Assembly: GCF_014697475.1 (NCBI RefSeq)
Contig: NZ_JACJRV010000051.1
Location: forward strand, 1 to 50,048
Origin: Nostoc sp. FACHB-152
Lineage (GTDB): Bacteria > Cyanobacteriota > Cyanobacteriia > Cyanobacteriales > Nostocaceae
Length of the DNA: 50,048 bases
Direction of reading: 5' to 3'
Shown here: positions 1 to 9,029 of the stretch, in pieces
Position numbering within the stretch: the first letter of the stretch is position 1
How the letters are laid out: every line of letters begins with the position of its first letter
The notes under the pieces: generated by a model
Databases searched by the model: none
Told to the model about the DNA's origin: nothing
What the model saw: the letters and a program-made list of their open reading frames with translations, nothing else
Position numbers and translations under genes: made by a program

Positions 1-147
1 CTGCATCAGTGAAGTCGCTGGAATACGCCATTAGCATTGGATTTTAGATGCTGAGGAGTACCTTAATTCAAAACCTCATAAGATGTCAAATGGGTTCTAT
101 ATCGATACTCGTTAACACAAAACTGTGTCGATGTTTGCTTAACAGGT

Positions 148-306
148 TTGACTAGACGCGAAGAAATTGATGCGGCGATTGCTGGAGTCCAACAAGGGAA
201 GCTAACAGACACTGAAGTTGAATACTTAAACCTTTACGGTGATTTACATCGTAACAAGCTCAAAATTCCAGAAGTTTCACCTGAACAACTACTTTACCGA
301 ACTTAG
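148..306 (+). CDS. possible small ORF, TTG start, unknown function
   Basis: An open frame runs from a stop at 79-81 to the TAG at 304-306. It has no in-frame ATG. The best start is TTG at 148, preceded by AACAGG, which gives a charged 52-residue peptide beginning MTRREEIDAAIAGVQQGKLT. The frame is open for about 220 bases upstream of its stop and has coding-like composition, so it may be a short real gene or the 3' remnant of a longer one. It ends 56 bases before the parvulin gene on the same strand and could be co-transcribed with it. I do not recognise the family. Confidence 0.35.
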   Translation: MTRREEIDAAIAGVQQGKLTDTEVEYLNLYGDLHRNKLKIPEVSPEQLLYRT

Positions 307-362
307 AAGAAATTGCAAATGACAAACATTAAGATATTCAATTTTAAAGGAACAACAAACAT

Positions 363-1193
363 ATGACCGAAATTTTAGAAAAAAACGCCAATTTGCTGAA
401 TGTGGGGAACCCCTACAAGGAAGTAGCTGCGGAATTAGATTCCACAGAGAAATTTGTACTGCCAGAAATTTCCCTAGCGACAAATGAAGAAATTATTGCT
501 TACCTGCGTCATTCTTATAAAATTGCTGAAATTGCAGTTTTAGCTGAACGCGATGAATTGGTTTTAAGTATGTGTGAGCAGTTTGACATCACTATTTCCG
601 ATGAGGAATTGCAAGCAGCAGGAGATACATTTCGCTTAGAACACAAGTTGCTAGGAGCTTCTGAAACCTTAGCTTGGCTTCAAAAGCAGCGAATCACTGT
701 AGAAGATTGGACTCAAGGTATCAGAATGTCACTACTTACAAATAAGTTAAAAGAACATTTGTTTGGAGATAGTGTAGACTCTCACTATTTGAGCAATCGT
801 AATCATTATAAACGTGTTGCTCTATCCCAGATTTTAGTTAGTAATCTAACAGATGCACTCAAAATTATCCATGTTATTAGAGAAGAAAATGCGTCCTTTT
901 GTGCTTTAGCTCTGGAACACTCAAAAGGCAAACATTCAAAAGAAAATGGTGGCTTTGTAGGCATTCGTTTTGTATCAGAATTAATGCCAGAAATTGTACA
1001 GGCTATTGCCCAAGCAAAAGAAGGTGAAGTGATTGAACCTGTCCAAACAAAATTAGGGTACCACATCTTGAGAATTGAAAAATGGTTTCCTGCTGAATTA
1101 AATGAAATTAGAGAACAAATTTTAGAATTACTCTTTCAAGCTTGGATAAAAGCAGAAAGCATCTCCGTTTATCATACTGAACGGCATCAATAA
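363..1193 (+). CDS. parvulin-type peptidyl-prolyl cis-trans isomerase
   Basis: The 276-residue protein has the SurA/PpiC layout. An alpha-helical N-terminal half (about residues 40-140) carries repeated acidic and leucine-rich segments. A parvulin rotamase domain follows at about 150-240, with the hallmark stretches ALSQILVS, GGFVG and LGYHILRIEKW. The family isomerises prolyl peptide bonds and acts as a chaperone. There is no signal peptide, so a cytoplasmic location is inferred; periplasmic SurA-type relatives would have one. Cyanobacterial genes of this type often lie beside peptide-export or bacteriocin-type loci, but the neighbouring genes to the left are outside the window. The ATG at 363 has no strong Shine-Dalgarno, although AAAGGAACAAC lies about 13 bases upstream. 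Confidence 0.85.
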   Translation: MTEILEKNANLLNVGNPYKEVAAELDSTEKFVLPEISLATNEEIIAYLRHSYKIAEIAVLAERDELVLSMCEQFDITISDEELQAAGDTFRLEHKLLGASETLAWLQKQRITVEDWTQGIRMSLLTNKLKEHLFGDSVDSHYLSNRNHYKRVALSQILVSNLTDALKIIHVIREENASFCALALEHSKGKHSKENGGFVGIRFVSELMPEIVQAIAQAKEGEVIEPVQTKLGYHILRIEKWFPAELNEIREQILELLFQAWIKAESISVYHTERHQ

Positions 1194-1432
1194 GATGGTC
1201 AATTTCTAACAGAATTATTAATTGTAAATTTTGAACTTAAATAAAATTGCTACTCAAGCTTTTGCTCCATAGTAGTCAACAAAAAAGCTGTTTAATATAA
1301 CTTTTGTACTTGCGGCTAATACCATTTCACTAAAAAAATTATGCAGAGAACGCCTGATTGCCATGCATTTAATCAGCACTCAGAGGGTGGATAATCATAA
1401 AAGGTAGTTTATATCGAAAGAAAAGAGCAATT

Positions 1433-2182
1433 TCATTGTTTTAGAGTGCAGCAATCTAATGTTGGTTTAGTGACAAAATTATTTAAACCAACAGCTTGTA
1501 ATAGCATTTCCCAAGAAGTATCTCGTGGATTTTTCCGACGCAGTTCCTCAGCTTCGCTCAACGCGTCATGCCAAATACCATTGGCAGCATAAAGAGTTAC
1601 ACGCTGGCTTGGCGATGCCTTTTCCAATTTAGTTTTAAGAGTAGAATTCAATTGTTCTCGTTTTATATCTCCTTCCACATACGCAATAATTTGCCGATCG
1701 CTCTTACAGTAAATATTAAAATACCAATGATATTGTTTGCCTACTTCCAAAGGTTTTGCGCTTGATGGTAAGTCAAAACTAATCACTCCTGGTGTATTTG
1801 GCAAAGAAGCTTTATAAATAGACTGATTTTGTGCCTCATCTTCCAGGACAAACTCTCCATCAGCAAAAGAAGACAAATAAGGAACATAAAACCAAAAGCG
1901 AGGATGTTCTGTGCTTGCAGTTGCAAATACCACGTCTGACTTTGAATAAACAGGTACTAGGGCTGTAAGATGTTCTGACGCAGCAGAAGTTGAGGGTTGA
2001 TTAATGTCTTGTTCACAACCACGACTACCTGCTTCCGCTCGCTTACCCGGTTCACCAACGCCTTTTGGTGGGGGTGGTGCAGTGAATATTAACGAGCGGT
2101 TTATTTGTGCTTGCACTTGTGTTTGGCTAAAAAATATTAAAATTATTAGAAAAAGTGGAATTTTATCTAAATAAGATTTCAT
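1433..2182 (-). CDS. DUF928 family exported protein
   Basis: The 249-residue protein begins with a clear signal peptide (charged start, hydrophobic core at about residues 8-20, VQAQ cleavage region) and a proline-rich PPPPKGVG segment. It then has the DUF928 pattern: glycine/arginine-rich linker, LTALVP, a beta-rich RFWFYVPY block, GKQYHWYFNIYC and a helical tail with NGIWHDAL. This family is almost confined to cyanobacteria and has no established biochemical role. It is the last gene of a minus-strand run, 12 bases after the CHAT-CHASE2 gene, and is probably co-transcribed with it, the DUF1822 gene and the sigma-like factor. Export would place it in the periplasm, where the CHASE2 domain of its neighbour should face. 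Confidence 0.85.
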   Translation of the reverse strand: MKSYLDKIPLFLIILIFFSQTQVQAQINRSLIFTAPPPPKGVGEPGKRAEAGSRGCEQDINQPSTSAASEHLTALVPVYSKSDVVFATASTEHPRFWFYVPYLSSFADGEFVLEDEAQNQSIYKASLPNTPGVISFDLPSSAKPLEVGKQYHWYFNIYCKSDRQIIAYVEGDIKREQLNSTLKTKLEKASPSQRVTLYAANGIWHDALSEAEELRRKNPRDTSWEMLLQAVGLNNFVTKPTLDCCTLKQ

Positions 2183-2194
2183 GATTTTTATACC

Positions 2195-4558
2195 TCAATT
2201 TGTAGCAATTAATTGTTGCTGAGTTTGTGGTGACTTGAAGTAAAATACACTGCTTCCCGCAGTGATTACTAAAACCAATAGTGACGGAACAAAAGGAACC
2301 CAAACGCCAAAGTAAAAGAAAATTAAACAAAGCAAATATAAAATACTAATAGCACCGCTACTCAGTAATAATAGACGTATTCCTGAGCGATGCCTACGGC
2401 GGGCTGCGCCAACGCCCACTGCAATTACACCACCAATCACAGCCCAACTCCAAATCCATAACACTTCACCCCAAACAGGCCAAACAACTAATATAGACCG
2501 TCCATCTTTCACCGCACTCACAAGTTGGCTGACCATCTGTGCTTGCAAAATTACTCCAGGAATTTCCAGGTGAGAACCATCCTCATCTAGATAAGGAGTA
2601 GAAATATAATCGCGGAAGCTTTGAGCAGTAGTTCCAATCAGGACGATTTTATCTTTGACTTGAGCAGGATTTACTTTTCCTTGTAGTACATCTGTCAATG
2701 TGACTATAGGAGCAATCTTTAAAGGAGAATCCCCATAAGAACCGTAATTAAGTAGTATTTGATAGCCTCCTGTATCGGCTTGTTGATAACCGCCTTGATG
2801 CAGTTGCACTCGTTGAAAAAGAGTATTCCCAATCTGTAAATCCCCAGATTTTGTATACCGAGCAGAAATTCCTTCCTGCTGTAGATAGTGAAATGCTAGT
2901 TGAGCATTTAGGGCATAGTGTGCAGTGCAAGAGGATGTAGGTTCTGCTGGTTGCATTGCTAGTAAATGGCGACGCATCACCCCATCTGCATCTAAGACAA
3001 TATCACTAAACCCTTGACGTTCTTGTGGTATCCCTAAAGGTGCTGGAATTCCGGGACGCTCTTTTGTGGGTTCTTTAACTTTGCAAATCGCAAACAAATT
3101 GCGCTCGGCAAAAGTTGCTGGATTAAGTTTAGATGGCTGATCACGATAGATGTCTAAACCAATAGTTCGTGGTTTTAATTGTGCAAGTTTCTCTAATAGT
3201 CGAGCTAGTGCTACATCGGATAAAGAACCGCTTCTTAACTTCTGTTCTGGTAGTTGAAAATCTTCTTCAGTGACAGTAACTATCAATAACCGCGAATCTT
3301 GCTTTTCTTGAGGACGCGATTCTCCAAAGGAGACACTTCGTGAACGCACTAATTGGTCATAAGCTTGCAATTCCCATGTCTGCAAAATTCCTTGATATCT
3401 TAATCCTAATACACCCAATGTACTCAACAAGCTCAAAATTAATAAATTCCTGAAGCGATAAATATTAAAAAATTTTCGCGGGTTGTTCCACTTCATCGGC
3501 ACTATACCAGGATGTTCACAAATCACTGGCAACCAAGTAGCACCAGGATATTCTTTTTCTAGTCCAGCAAGCCGTTCTCTAGCAATGCGAACCGCCGCGT
3601 ATATAGACTGTCCCGAAGAAAAAGCTTCGAGAAAATGTTTCAAAAATTTCTGAGCGACTAAATCTGGTACTGGCTCCCGCATAACAATAACTTGCGGAAT
3701 TTGCAAATCTTGTAACTCTTTTGCTAAACCTAATCCATCACAAGAGTTAAAGATTGCTAACTGCAACCCTTGAGCAACAGCTTGTTTCAAAGCATACTTG
3801 AGGTCGGTAATTGTAATACTATCTGTGGCATTAATATAGATGCGACCAGTATCACCTTCTGTTTTACTATGACCTGCGAAAAATAAAATATTCCAGGGTT
3901 GTTTCCACAATTGGTCGTTAAGGTCTAAACGCTGAGGGGCTACTAAAAAAGTTGTAGTAGCACTAGGTAATTTCGTTAGTAATTGACGGTCTTGCTCAAT
4001 ATCAATACCTTCACTATCGCCCAAAATCGCTAAAATTTTAACTTTCTTTTGACGAGAAAATGATTGTAAGCCTGATATTATTTGCTCTGATTCTGGAACG
4101 CTCAAAGCAACTTCAGCTTTTGGATAATCCCTATCTACTAAATCCCATAAATGCCAAGGAAGTTTATTCAGTTGTGAACAAGCCGTGCGGATTAATATTC
4201 TAACTTCATCCTCTGGCATTAAGTGCTTCAGCCATTTTTCCCGCACGGGACGAAAAGATTCACAAAGTAACCATTGATTTAAATGCGATCGCAACTGGTG
4301 AGTTAAGTTGTAGCAATCCTCGCGTCGTTGCGAAATGGAACCATCATAAACAATTTTTTTAGCTTTAATCCGAGTAAATTTCCACAAACTACTATAGGTT
4401 GATTGCCACTGATCAATTGCCTTTGCTATGTCTGGATTTGGCGGTAAATGTCCTGAGATTTCTGTAGTGGGACGAAAGCCTTCTTCTCCAATCTCTAACG
4501 TTACCCGTACTCCGGCATTTAAATTACCATCTAGCTTCAGTACAACTAACTTTCTCAT
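2195..4558 (-). CDS. CHAT-CHASE2 membrane protein (putative protease-sensor)
   Basis: The 787-residue protein has three parts. Residues 1-165 form an N-terminal region containing the short LPWHLWDL motif that precedes cyanobacterial CHAT domains. Residues about 170-355 form a CHAT (caspase-like) domain, with candidate dyad His230 in FFAGHS and Cys273 in FNSCDG. A transmembrane helix follows at about 370-390, then a CHASE2 sensor domain (about 395-680, starting after the motif ELQAYDQLVR). Two or three C-terminal transmembrane helices lie at about 695-780. CHASE2 is a known extracytoplasmic sensory domain and CHAT domains are cysteine-peptidase relatives. The inference is a receptor that senses outside and acts through a cytoplasmic protease. 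A dispersed repeat (2387-2415) encodes the arginine-rich loop between the C-terminal helices. It lies 21 bases downstream of the DUF1822 gene. Confidence 0.88.
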   Translation of the reverse strand: MRKLVVLKLDGNLNAGVRVTLEIGEEGFRPTTEISGHLPPNPDIAKAIDQWQSTYSSLWKFTRIKAKKIVYDGSISQRREDCYNLTHQLRSHLNQWLLCESFRPVREKWLKHLMPEDEVRILIRTACSQLNKLPWHLWDLVDRDYPKAEVALSVPESEQIISGLQSFSRQKKVKILAILGDSEGIDIEQDRQLLTKLPSATTTFLVAPQRLDLNDQLWKQPWNILFFAGHSKTEGDTGRIYINATDSITITDLKYALKQAVAQGLQLAIFNSCDGLGLAKELQDLQIPQVIVMREPVPDLVAQKFLKHFLEAFSSGQSIYAAVRIARERLAGLEKEYPGATWLPVICEHPGIVPMKWNNPRKFFNIYRFRNLLILSLLSTLGVLGLRYQGILQTWELQAYDQLVRSRSVSFGESRPQEKQDSRLLIVTVTEEDFQLPEQKLRSGSLSDVALARLLEKLAQLKPRTIGLDIYRDQPSKLNPATFAERNLFAICKVKEPTKERPGIPAPLGIPQERQGFSDIVLDADGVMRRHLLAMQPAEPTSSCTAHYALNAQLAFHYLQQEGISARYTKSGDLQIGNTLFQRVQLHQGGYQQADTGGYQILLNYGSYGDSPLKIAPIVTLTDVLQGKVNPAQVKDKIVLIGTTAQSFRDYISTPYLDEDGSHLEIPGVILQAQMVSQLVSAVKDGRSILVVWPVWGEVLWIWSWAVIGGVIAVGVGAARRRHRSGIRLLLLSSGAISILYLLCLIFFYFGVWVPFVPSLLVLVITAGSSVFYFKSPQTQQQLIATN
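2387..2415. repeat. short dispersed repeat inside the CHAT-CHASE2 gene
   Basis: A GC-rich 29-base stretch beginning GCGATGCCTACGGCGGGC and ending CTGCGCCAACGC sits in the AT-richer coding sequence and encodes GVGAARRRHR in a loop between membrane helices. It shares the CTGCGCCAACG core with 7691-7709 in another gene of the island. Short repeats of this type are familiar in Nostocales genomes. Confidence 0.55.
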
Positions 4559-4579
4559 GACAGAACCTTTGTATCCGCT

Positions 4580-5539
4580 TTAGATGGCAAAATTTTCTAT
4601 AGCACTAGTATCTTCCAAAACTAGTTTAACGCTGAAATGTTCTCCTATTTCACCGCTAAATTGTAATTGAATATTCTTATTAGTATTTCTGGTTTGGGCT
4701 TCCATAACACACACTCCCTCAAAGTCCAGAATCTGGAGTTGCAAATTGGCAGGTAAATACAGTTCTTTTTGTGTGGGATGTATTTCTACTATAATGTCAA
4801 CTTCTTGTTCCGATTCTGGAGTCAAGGTGACAACTAAAACTACTTTTGGAGCGGTATCTCCTTGCCCCAATTCAACTAATTTACCTCGGCTTATAAAAGT
4901 GCTGCTAGTATTTCTGAGACTGCTATCTGCATAAATAGCTTGGCTACCTAAAAGATATTCAATTTCTTGCCAACCAGTATCAACAATATTTTCCAACCAC
5001 TTTCGCAAGTTTACTAAGGAGTTATTTATTGGAGATTGAATGGCTGATTTTGCTATATTCAAGCCGTTTAAATATTCTAAATAGCTTAATAAATTTTCTA
5101 AAGAGCTTAATTGGCTAATTGCTAATAAATTAGTTGATGCTTCTTGAACAAATCCTAGCAGCTTTGCTTCTCGCAATGATTTATGAATTTGCACGACCAC
5201 ATAGCCAATTCGGTTAGTTAGTGCTTCGGGTGGCACATAGACAAACTCTTCCCCTTCTAACACCGGACGGCATTCTAAAGAACCTATATTTTTTATTGAT
5301 AGATCAGCTACATCCATAAGTAACTGCTCTACAGGATTCCAAGAGTCACTTGCTTCTAAATTTGTCTCAAAGCCCATATATTGTAAATATGAATTTACAA
5401 AGCCTACAGCCAAAATATTTAAACAAACTTGTTCACCTTTTTGTGGTGTAGCTTGTTGACTAGATAATTTTTGTGCTAACTTGCTAGCACTGAGAGGTAT
5501 AATCCCGGAATAAGTTAAAAAAGCTGTTTGGTTCCTCAT
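4580..5539 (-). CDS. DUF1822 family protein
   Basis: The 319-residue protein lacks a signal peptide and transmembrane helices. It follows the DUF1822 pattern: an N-terminal block ending QVCLNILAVGFVNSYLQ, then SWNPVEQLLMDVADL, then EFVYVPPEALTNRIGYVVVQI, a helical middle section, and a C-terminal region rich in beta strands with PKVVLVVTLTPESEQEVDI. The family is cyanobacterial and of unknown function. In other cyanobacterial genomes it is usually encoded next to a small sigma-70-like factor, as here (33 bases upstream), which suggests a partner or anti-sigma type role. That role is inference only. The ATG follows a loosely matching ribosome-binding region (GGAAAAATT). Confidence 0.8.
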   Translation of the reverse strand: MRNQTAFLTYSGIIPLSASKLAQKLSSQQATPQKGEQVCLNILAVGFVNSYLQYMGFETNLEASDSWNPVEQLLMDVADLSIKNIGSLECRPVLEGEEFVYVPPEALTNRIGYVVVQIHKSLREAKLLGFVQEASTNLLAISQLSSLENLLSYLEYLNGLNIAKSAIQSPINNSLVNLRKWLENIVDTGWQEIEYLLGSQAIYADSSLRNTSSTFISRGKLVELGQGDTAPKVVLVVTLTPESEQEVDIIVEIHPTQKELYLPANLQLQILDFEGVCVMEAQTRNTNKNIQLQFSGEIGEHFSVKLVLEDTSAIENFAI

Positions 5540-5572
5540 AATTTTTCCTGTTTCGATGAAATGGAAGAAAAT

Positions 5573-6208
5573 CTATACATATTCTTTTAATTTAGGGGCA
5601 AATTTTTTAACACATCTTTGAAAGAAAGTATTTAAGGTTGTGATTCCAATCCCCCATTCTTCCGATATATCTTTCCAGGAAACTCCAGAGTACCTTCTTT
5701 TCGCTATTGATTGAAAATTTACTTCTGGACGATTTTTTATGTGTTCTTTGGTAAAAATGCCTTCGGGATCATCTTCAATACATTGAATAATTTGTTCAAA
5801 TATAGATACAGATTCAGAGGAGGAAAGATTCTCTATATGACTCTTTTCCAAAGATATTTCAGTTTTTTTCCCAATAATTTTAGGTATAGCTTCTGGGAAA
5901 AACCGTTTGCTAAGTAATACATTCACCCATGTTAAAAATTCTCCCCGCTCTGGATCGTATTTACTAATATTGTCATCTTGACAAAGGTAAAAGAATAAGT
6001 TTTGTACTGCTTCTTCATAAATATCTTCATAATTCATTAAAAATTGACCGCTATAGGGGTGACAAAGTTTACCTGATAGCCAAATGGTACTAATTAGTTG
6101 TGTTAAAGCTATGCGTCTCTCTTTGCTTAACTTTGAATGTTGTTGAGCAAAAAGTGCTAATTCTTTTAGTTGTTCATCTAGCTGTTTTCTTGACGAGTCG
6201 TTACTCAT
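5573..6208 (-). CDS. small sigma-70-family RNA polymerase sigma factor-like protein
   Basis: The 211-residue protein resembles a two-domain sigma factor. A region-2-like helix set lies at about residues 55-110, including YEDIYEEAVQNLFFYLCQ and GEFLTWVNVLLSKRF. A linker (120-165) follows, then a region-4-like helix-turn-helix near residues 175-205 (SWKDISEEWGIGITTLNTFF). It is the first gene of a probable operon with DUF1822, CHAT-CHASE2 and DUF928 (gaps 33, 21 and 12 bases). Such linkage suggests it directs transcription in response to the membrane components, or is itself regulated by them. Conservation is weak against housekeeping sigma factors, so a degenerate sigma acting as a transcription adaptor is possible. 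The 211-base gap upstream may hold its own promoter. Confidence 0.72.
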   Translation of the reverse strand: MSNDSSRKQLDEQLKELALFAQQHSKLSKERRIALTQLISTIWLSGKLCHPYSGQFLMNYEDIYEEAVQNLFFYLCQDDNISKYDPERGEFLTWVNVLLSKRFFPEAIPKIIGKKTEISLEKSHIENLSSSESVSIFEQIIQCIEDDPEGIFTKEHIKNRPEVNFQSIAKRRYSGVSWKDISEEWGIGITTLNTFFQRCVKKFAPKLKEYV

Positions 6209-6419
6209 AAGCGGCCTCGAATACTATCGCACCCAGTAGCGAATCTCTATTTCTCTCTGCTATAAGGCGCAATTTTTACACAAACGATTGATAAATGTTA
6301 CAAAAATATATATTTAGATAATTACCTACGCCCGCCCCAACGAGGCTGGTATCGAGCGCAGTTGTTGGGGCTGTATTTCCCCTACACCCCACACCCTACA
6401 CCGCCCCTTTGGGGCTTGG
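6209..6419. other. intergenic spacer with CCCTACACC-type repeats
   Basis: The spacer separates the TPR-CHAT gene from the sigma-factor operon. It holds a run of C-rich units (6376-6404, CCCTACACCCCACACCCTACA) of the kind scattered through this window (compare 20276-20300), and the GC-rich stretch CCCGCCCCAACGAGG. A promoter for the sigma-like gene is expected here but I cannot pick one out. Confidence 0.4.
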
Positions 6420-9014
6420 TCAAAGCCAATTCCCTAACAAAACGTAAGGGGCCCAATATAGAGGGCGTTTATACTGTGGATTTTGTAAAAGAGCTAATTG
6501 AGCGCGTCGGAGAGCTTCAGCTTTAGTTATTTTTTTATTTGCCAGTTCTTGGTAAAATTTCCCCATTAACAGCGCAGTAGATTCATCATCCAAATTCCAG
6601 AGAGAAGCAATTGTACTGCGCGCTCCTGCTTGAAAAGCAACACCCGCAATTCCTAGTGCGGCTCTTGCGTCTCCAGCAGCAGTTTGGCAAGCACTTAAAA
6701 CAAGTAATTCAATTGCTTCTGGTTTGTTTTGCTCTACAGTGCGGAATAAATTATTCAACTGTTTGACGTAAATGCGATCGTCCCAAGCTAGAATAAATGT
6801 TTCTTCAGCTTTAGAACTGAATTGACCATGAGTTGCCAGATGCACTACTGGGAAAGGTAGAGAATTAATGAGGTCTTGCAAAGACTTGCTAGTAAATTCT
6901 TGATTAAGAAGAATGCTGCTAGGTAACTCAGAACGAATTGTCTCTAATTCTTGTTTTACGTTTGGTAATGCAGAAAATCCTGAGCGTGATTCACTTAATC
7001 CCGCAGCGATGATTTTTAAGTCTTTCTGCAATGGTTTGGGTTCAATTAGATTCTGTCCAGGACTCAGGGCAACTGCATACTTCTCAATTAGATACTGTTT
7101 GCCATCATAGAGAGCCGCCATTGGAATATTTCGCAACCAACTATCTAAAACAAACACTAAACTAGGAATTTTATTCTCAACTAAAGCAACTTCACCAGGT
7201 TGAATCAACCAGTTATATACTTTTTGGGATAAAGATTGAACCTGTCGCAGTGTGTGGGGCTTGCGTAAATCTTCTTGGAGTTGTTTTAAAGTAGTTTGGA
7301 CTTCTTGTTCATCGATAGTTGTACTGTAGTGCAACCAACGATTTTGCGGCAGATTTACTATGACTTCTACTCGGTCTGGCAAAATAAATGGATAGATAAC
7401 TGCTGCTGTTTGATTTGTTTTTTTAGTTATAGTTCGAGTATTTAAACAGGTATTGCGGAAAAAGTTTTCCAGTTCTGCTATTTGCAGCAATTCTATTGTT
7501 TCGCTGGCTTTTTCGATATTTTCGGGATTGATTTGAGAATTGCCTTGGGGTTGCAATAGCAATTGTACTAGCTCTCGATATACAGGTTCGACTTCTTCTC
7601 GAAAGGAAAACCTGACTTGGGAATTTACTCTAGCTAAGTCGTATCGTAAAGCTTGGAGATAGTTAACAGCTTCAGTATATGCTGCGATGGCTGCGCCAAC
7701 GTCTCCGACGAACGCTCCTTTGATATCTCCTCTAGCCTTGAGCAAACGCCCTAATTGCCATTGCCACCGATAAGCGATATCTTTAGCATCAATAGCTTGA
7801 GCCATTAACAAGGCTTGCTGAGTTAATTGTTGAGCATCATTCCACTGCTGAGTTTGTTCGTACACCCCACCCAAAACACCAACAGCATAAGATTGAGTGC
7901 GTTTATCTTCCAAGTTTTTGGCTTGTTCAATAGCAACTGATAATAATTGAGCAATATCTAACCATGAAAGAGTGTCGGTAGTATATTTTTTTTTAAATTG
8001 CGTCAGAGTTTGAGCAAAGTTGATGCGTGCAAAGATAGCTGTACGACTAGCTGGTAAATTGCTAAGTTGAGCTTGGATTTGAGATGACAACGCCGTTAAA
8101 GCTGGAATTTGCTCTGTTTCTAGCAATAGCCTCAGTTGATTAACTTGAGCTTGGATGCTTGTACTAGGGGAAGTGGCAGCATTAGCAGCTTGTTGGTAAA
8201 ACTTGATAGCTGTTGGGATATCTTGTTCGGCACGGGCTGTGTTGCCTAAACTGAGTAAAATCTCAGCTACTGCTTGCTTGTCTTGTAACGATGAAGCTAC
8301 TTCTAAACTTTGCTGTAATATCTGCCGAGATGTTGCTAAATCTCCAGTAACTTGTATCACATTGCCCAGACTACGTAACCCAGTGACTTTTAAAGGTGAG
8401 TTCGGTTGCTGTTGTAGAATTTGGATACTTTCTTCTAATGTCTTTTGGGCTTGGCGATAATAACCTAGTGTTTGTAAAGCTTGAGCGGAGTTGATTTGGT
8501 TACGAATAATTGCATTAGTGTCATCTATTTTTTGATAAATACTAGCTGCCTGTTGCCAAATATTTAGGGCATCTTCAGGTTTGCTTTGAGCTAATAGTAA
8601 ACGCCCTTTGATATCTAATATTTGAGCTAAGACTTGAGGGTTAGGTTTTGTAGCTTTTAACAAATTCAGACTTTGAGATATGGCCTCTTCTGCGGCATTC
8701 CATTGTCCCAGTTGCTGATACGCTAATGATAAATTGCCCAAAGTCATGGCTAGTGTTAATTCATCTCCTTGAGCAAATGCAGAGATAGCTTGTTGCCAAG
8801 AAGCTGCTGCTTGGGCAAAGCGTTCAGCTTCATAATGTTTTCTTCCTTGATCCACCAAATTTTGAGCATCGGGTAAGCTTTGAACAATGGATTTTTCTGC
8901 TGTCGTATAGGCAAACGTGGGCGACAATAACCCTGTACCCAAGAGCATAACTAAAAACAGCATGATGCTAAACAGGCGTTTGATTTTACGTAATCTAAAT
9001 TTTTTCCTAACCAT
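6420..9014 (-). CDS. exported TPR-CHAT domain protein
   Basis: The 864-residue protein has a twin-basic, hydrophobic signal sequence (residues 1-36, ending TFAY). Tetratricopeptide-type helical repeats fill about 45-480. A CHAT domain occupies about 590-864, with candidate catalytic His729 in HLATHGQ and Cys776 in LSACQTAAG, followed by the typical GARSTIASLWNLDD and the C-terminal YWAPYVLLGNW. The family is caspase-like, and the TPR array is expected to recruit partners. The signal sequence suggests a periplasmic or cell-surface location. It starts 15 bases after the FHA-type exoprotein, so the two are very likely co-transcribed and the exoprotein may be a substrate or partner. An eight-residue stretch, FVGDVGAA near residues 434-441, looks like a repeat-derived insertion between KGA and IAAYTEAV. 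Confidence 0.9.
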   Translation of the reverse strand: MVRKKFRLRKIKRLFSIMLFLVMLLGTGLLSPTFAYTTAEKSIVQSLPDAQNLVDQGRKHYEAERFAQAAASWQQAISAFAQGDELTLAMTLGNLSLAYQQLGQWNAAEEAISQSLNLLKATKPNPQVLAQILDIKGRLLLAQSKPEDALNIWQQAASIYQKIDDTNAIIRNQINSAQALQTLGYYRQAQKTLEESIQILQQQPNSPLKVTGLRSLGNVIQVTGDLATSRQILQQSLEVASSLQDKQAVAEILLSLGNTARAEQDIPTAIKFYQQAANAATSPSTSIQAQVNQLRLLLETEQIPALTALSSQIQAQLSNLPASRTAIFARINFAQTLTQFKKKYTTDTLSWLDIAQLLSVAIEQAKNLEDKRTQSYAVGVLGGVYEQTQQWNDAQQLTQQALLMAQAIDAKDIAYRWQWQLGRLLKARGDIKGAFVGDVGAAIAAYTEAVNYLQALRYDLARVNSQVRFSFREEVEPVYRELVQLLLQPQGNSQINPENIEKASETIELLQIAELENFFRNTCLNTRTITKKTNQTAAVIYPFILPDRVEVIVNLPQNRWLHYSTTIDEQEVQTTLKQLQEDLRKPHTLRQVQSLSQKVYNWLIQPGEVALVENKIPSLVFVLDSWLRNIPMAALYDGKQYLIEKYAVALSPGQNLIEPKPLQKDLKIIAAGLSESRSGFSALPNVKQELETIRSELPSSILLNQEFTSKSLQDLINSLPFPVVHLATHGQFSSKAEETFILAWDDRIYVKQLNNLFRTVEQNKPEAIELLVLSACQTAAGDARAALGIAGVAFQAGARSTIASLWNLDDESTALLMGKFYQELANKKITKAEALRRAQLALLQNPQYKRPLYWAPYVLLGNWL
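7687..7716. repeat. dispersed repeat inserted in frame in the TPR-CHAT gene
   Basis: The stretch beginning GATGGCTGCGCCAACG and continuing TCTCCGACGAACGC matches repeats found in Nostocales intergenic DNA and shares its core with 2387-2415. Removing 24 bases would restore a conventional TPR sequence (RGDIKGAIAAYTEAV), which supports a past in-frame insertion. The exact boundaries are uncertain by a few bases. Confidence 0.5.
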
Positions 9015-9029
9015 CTTCTTGCCCTCATC

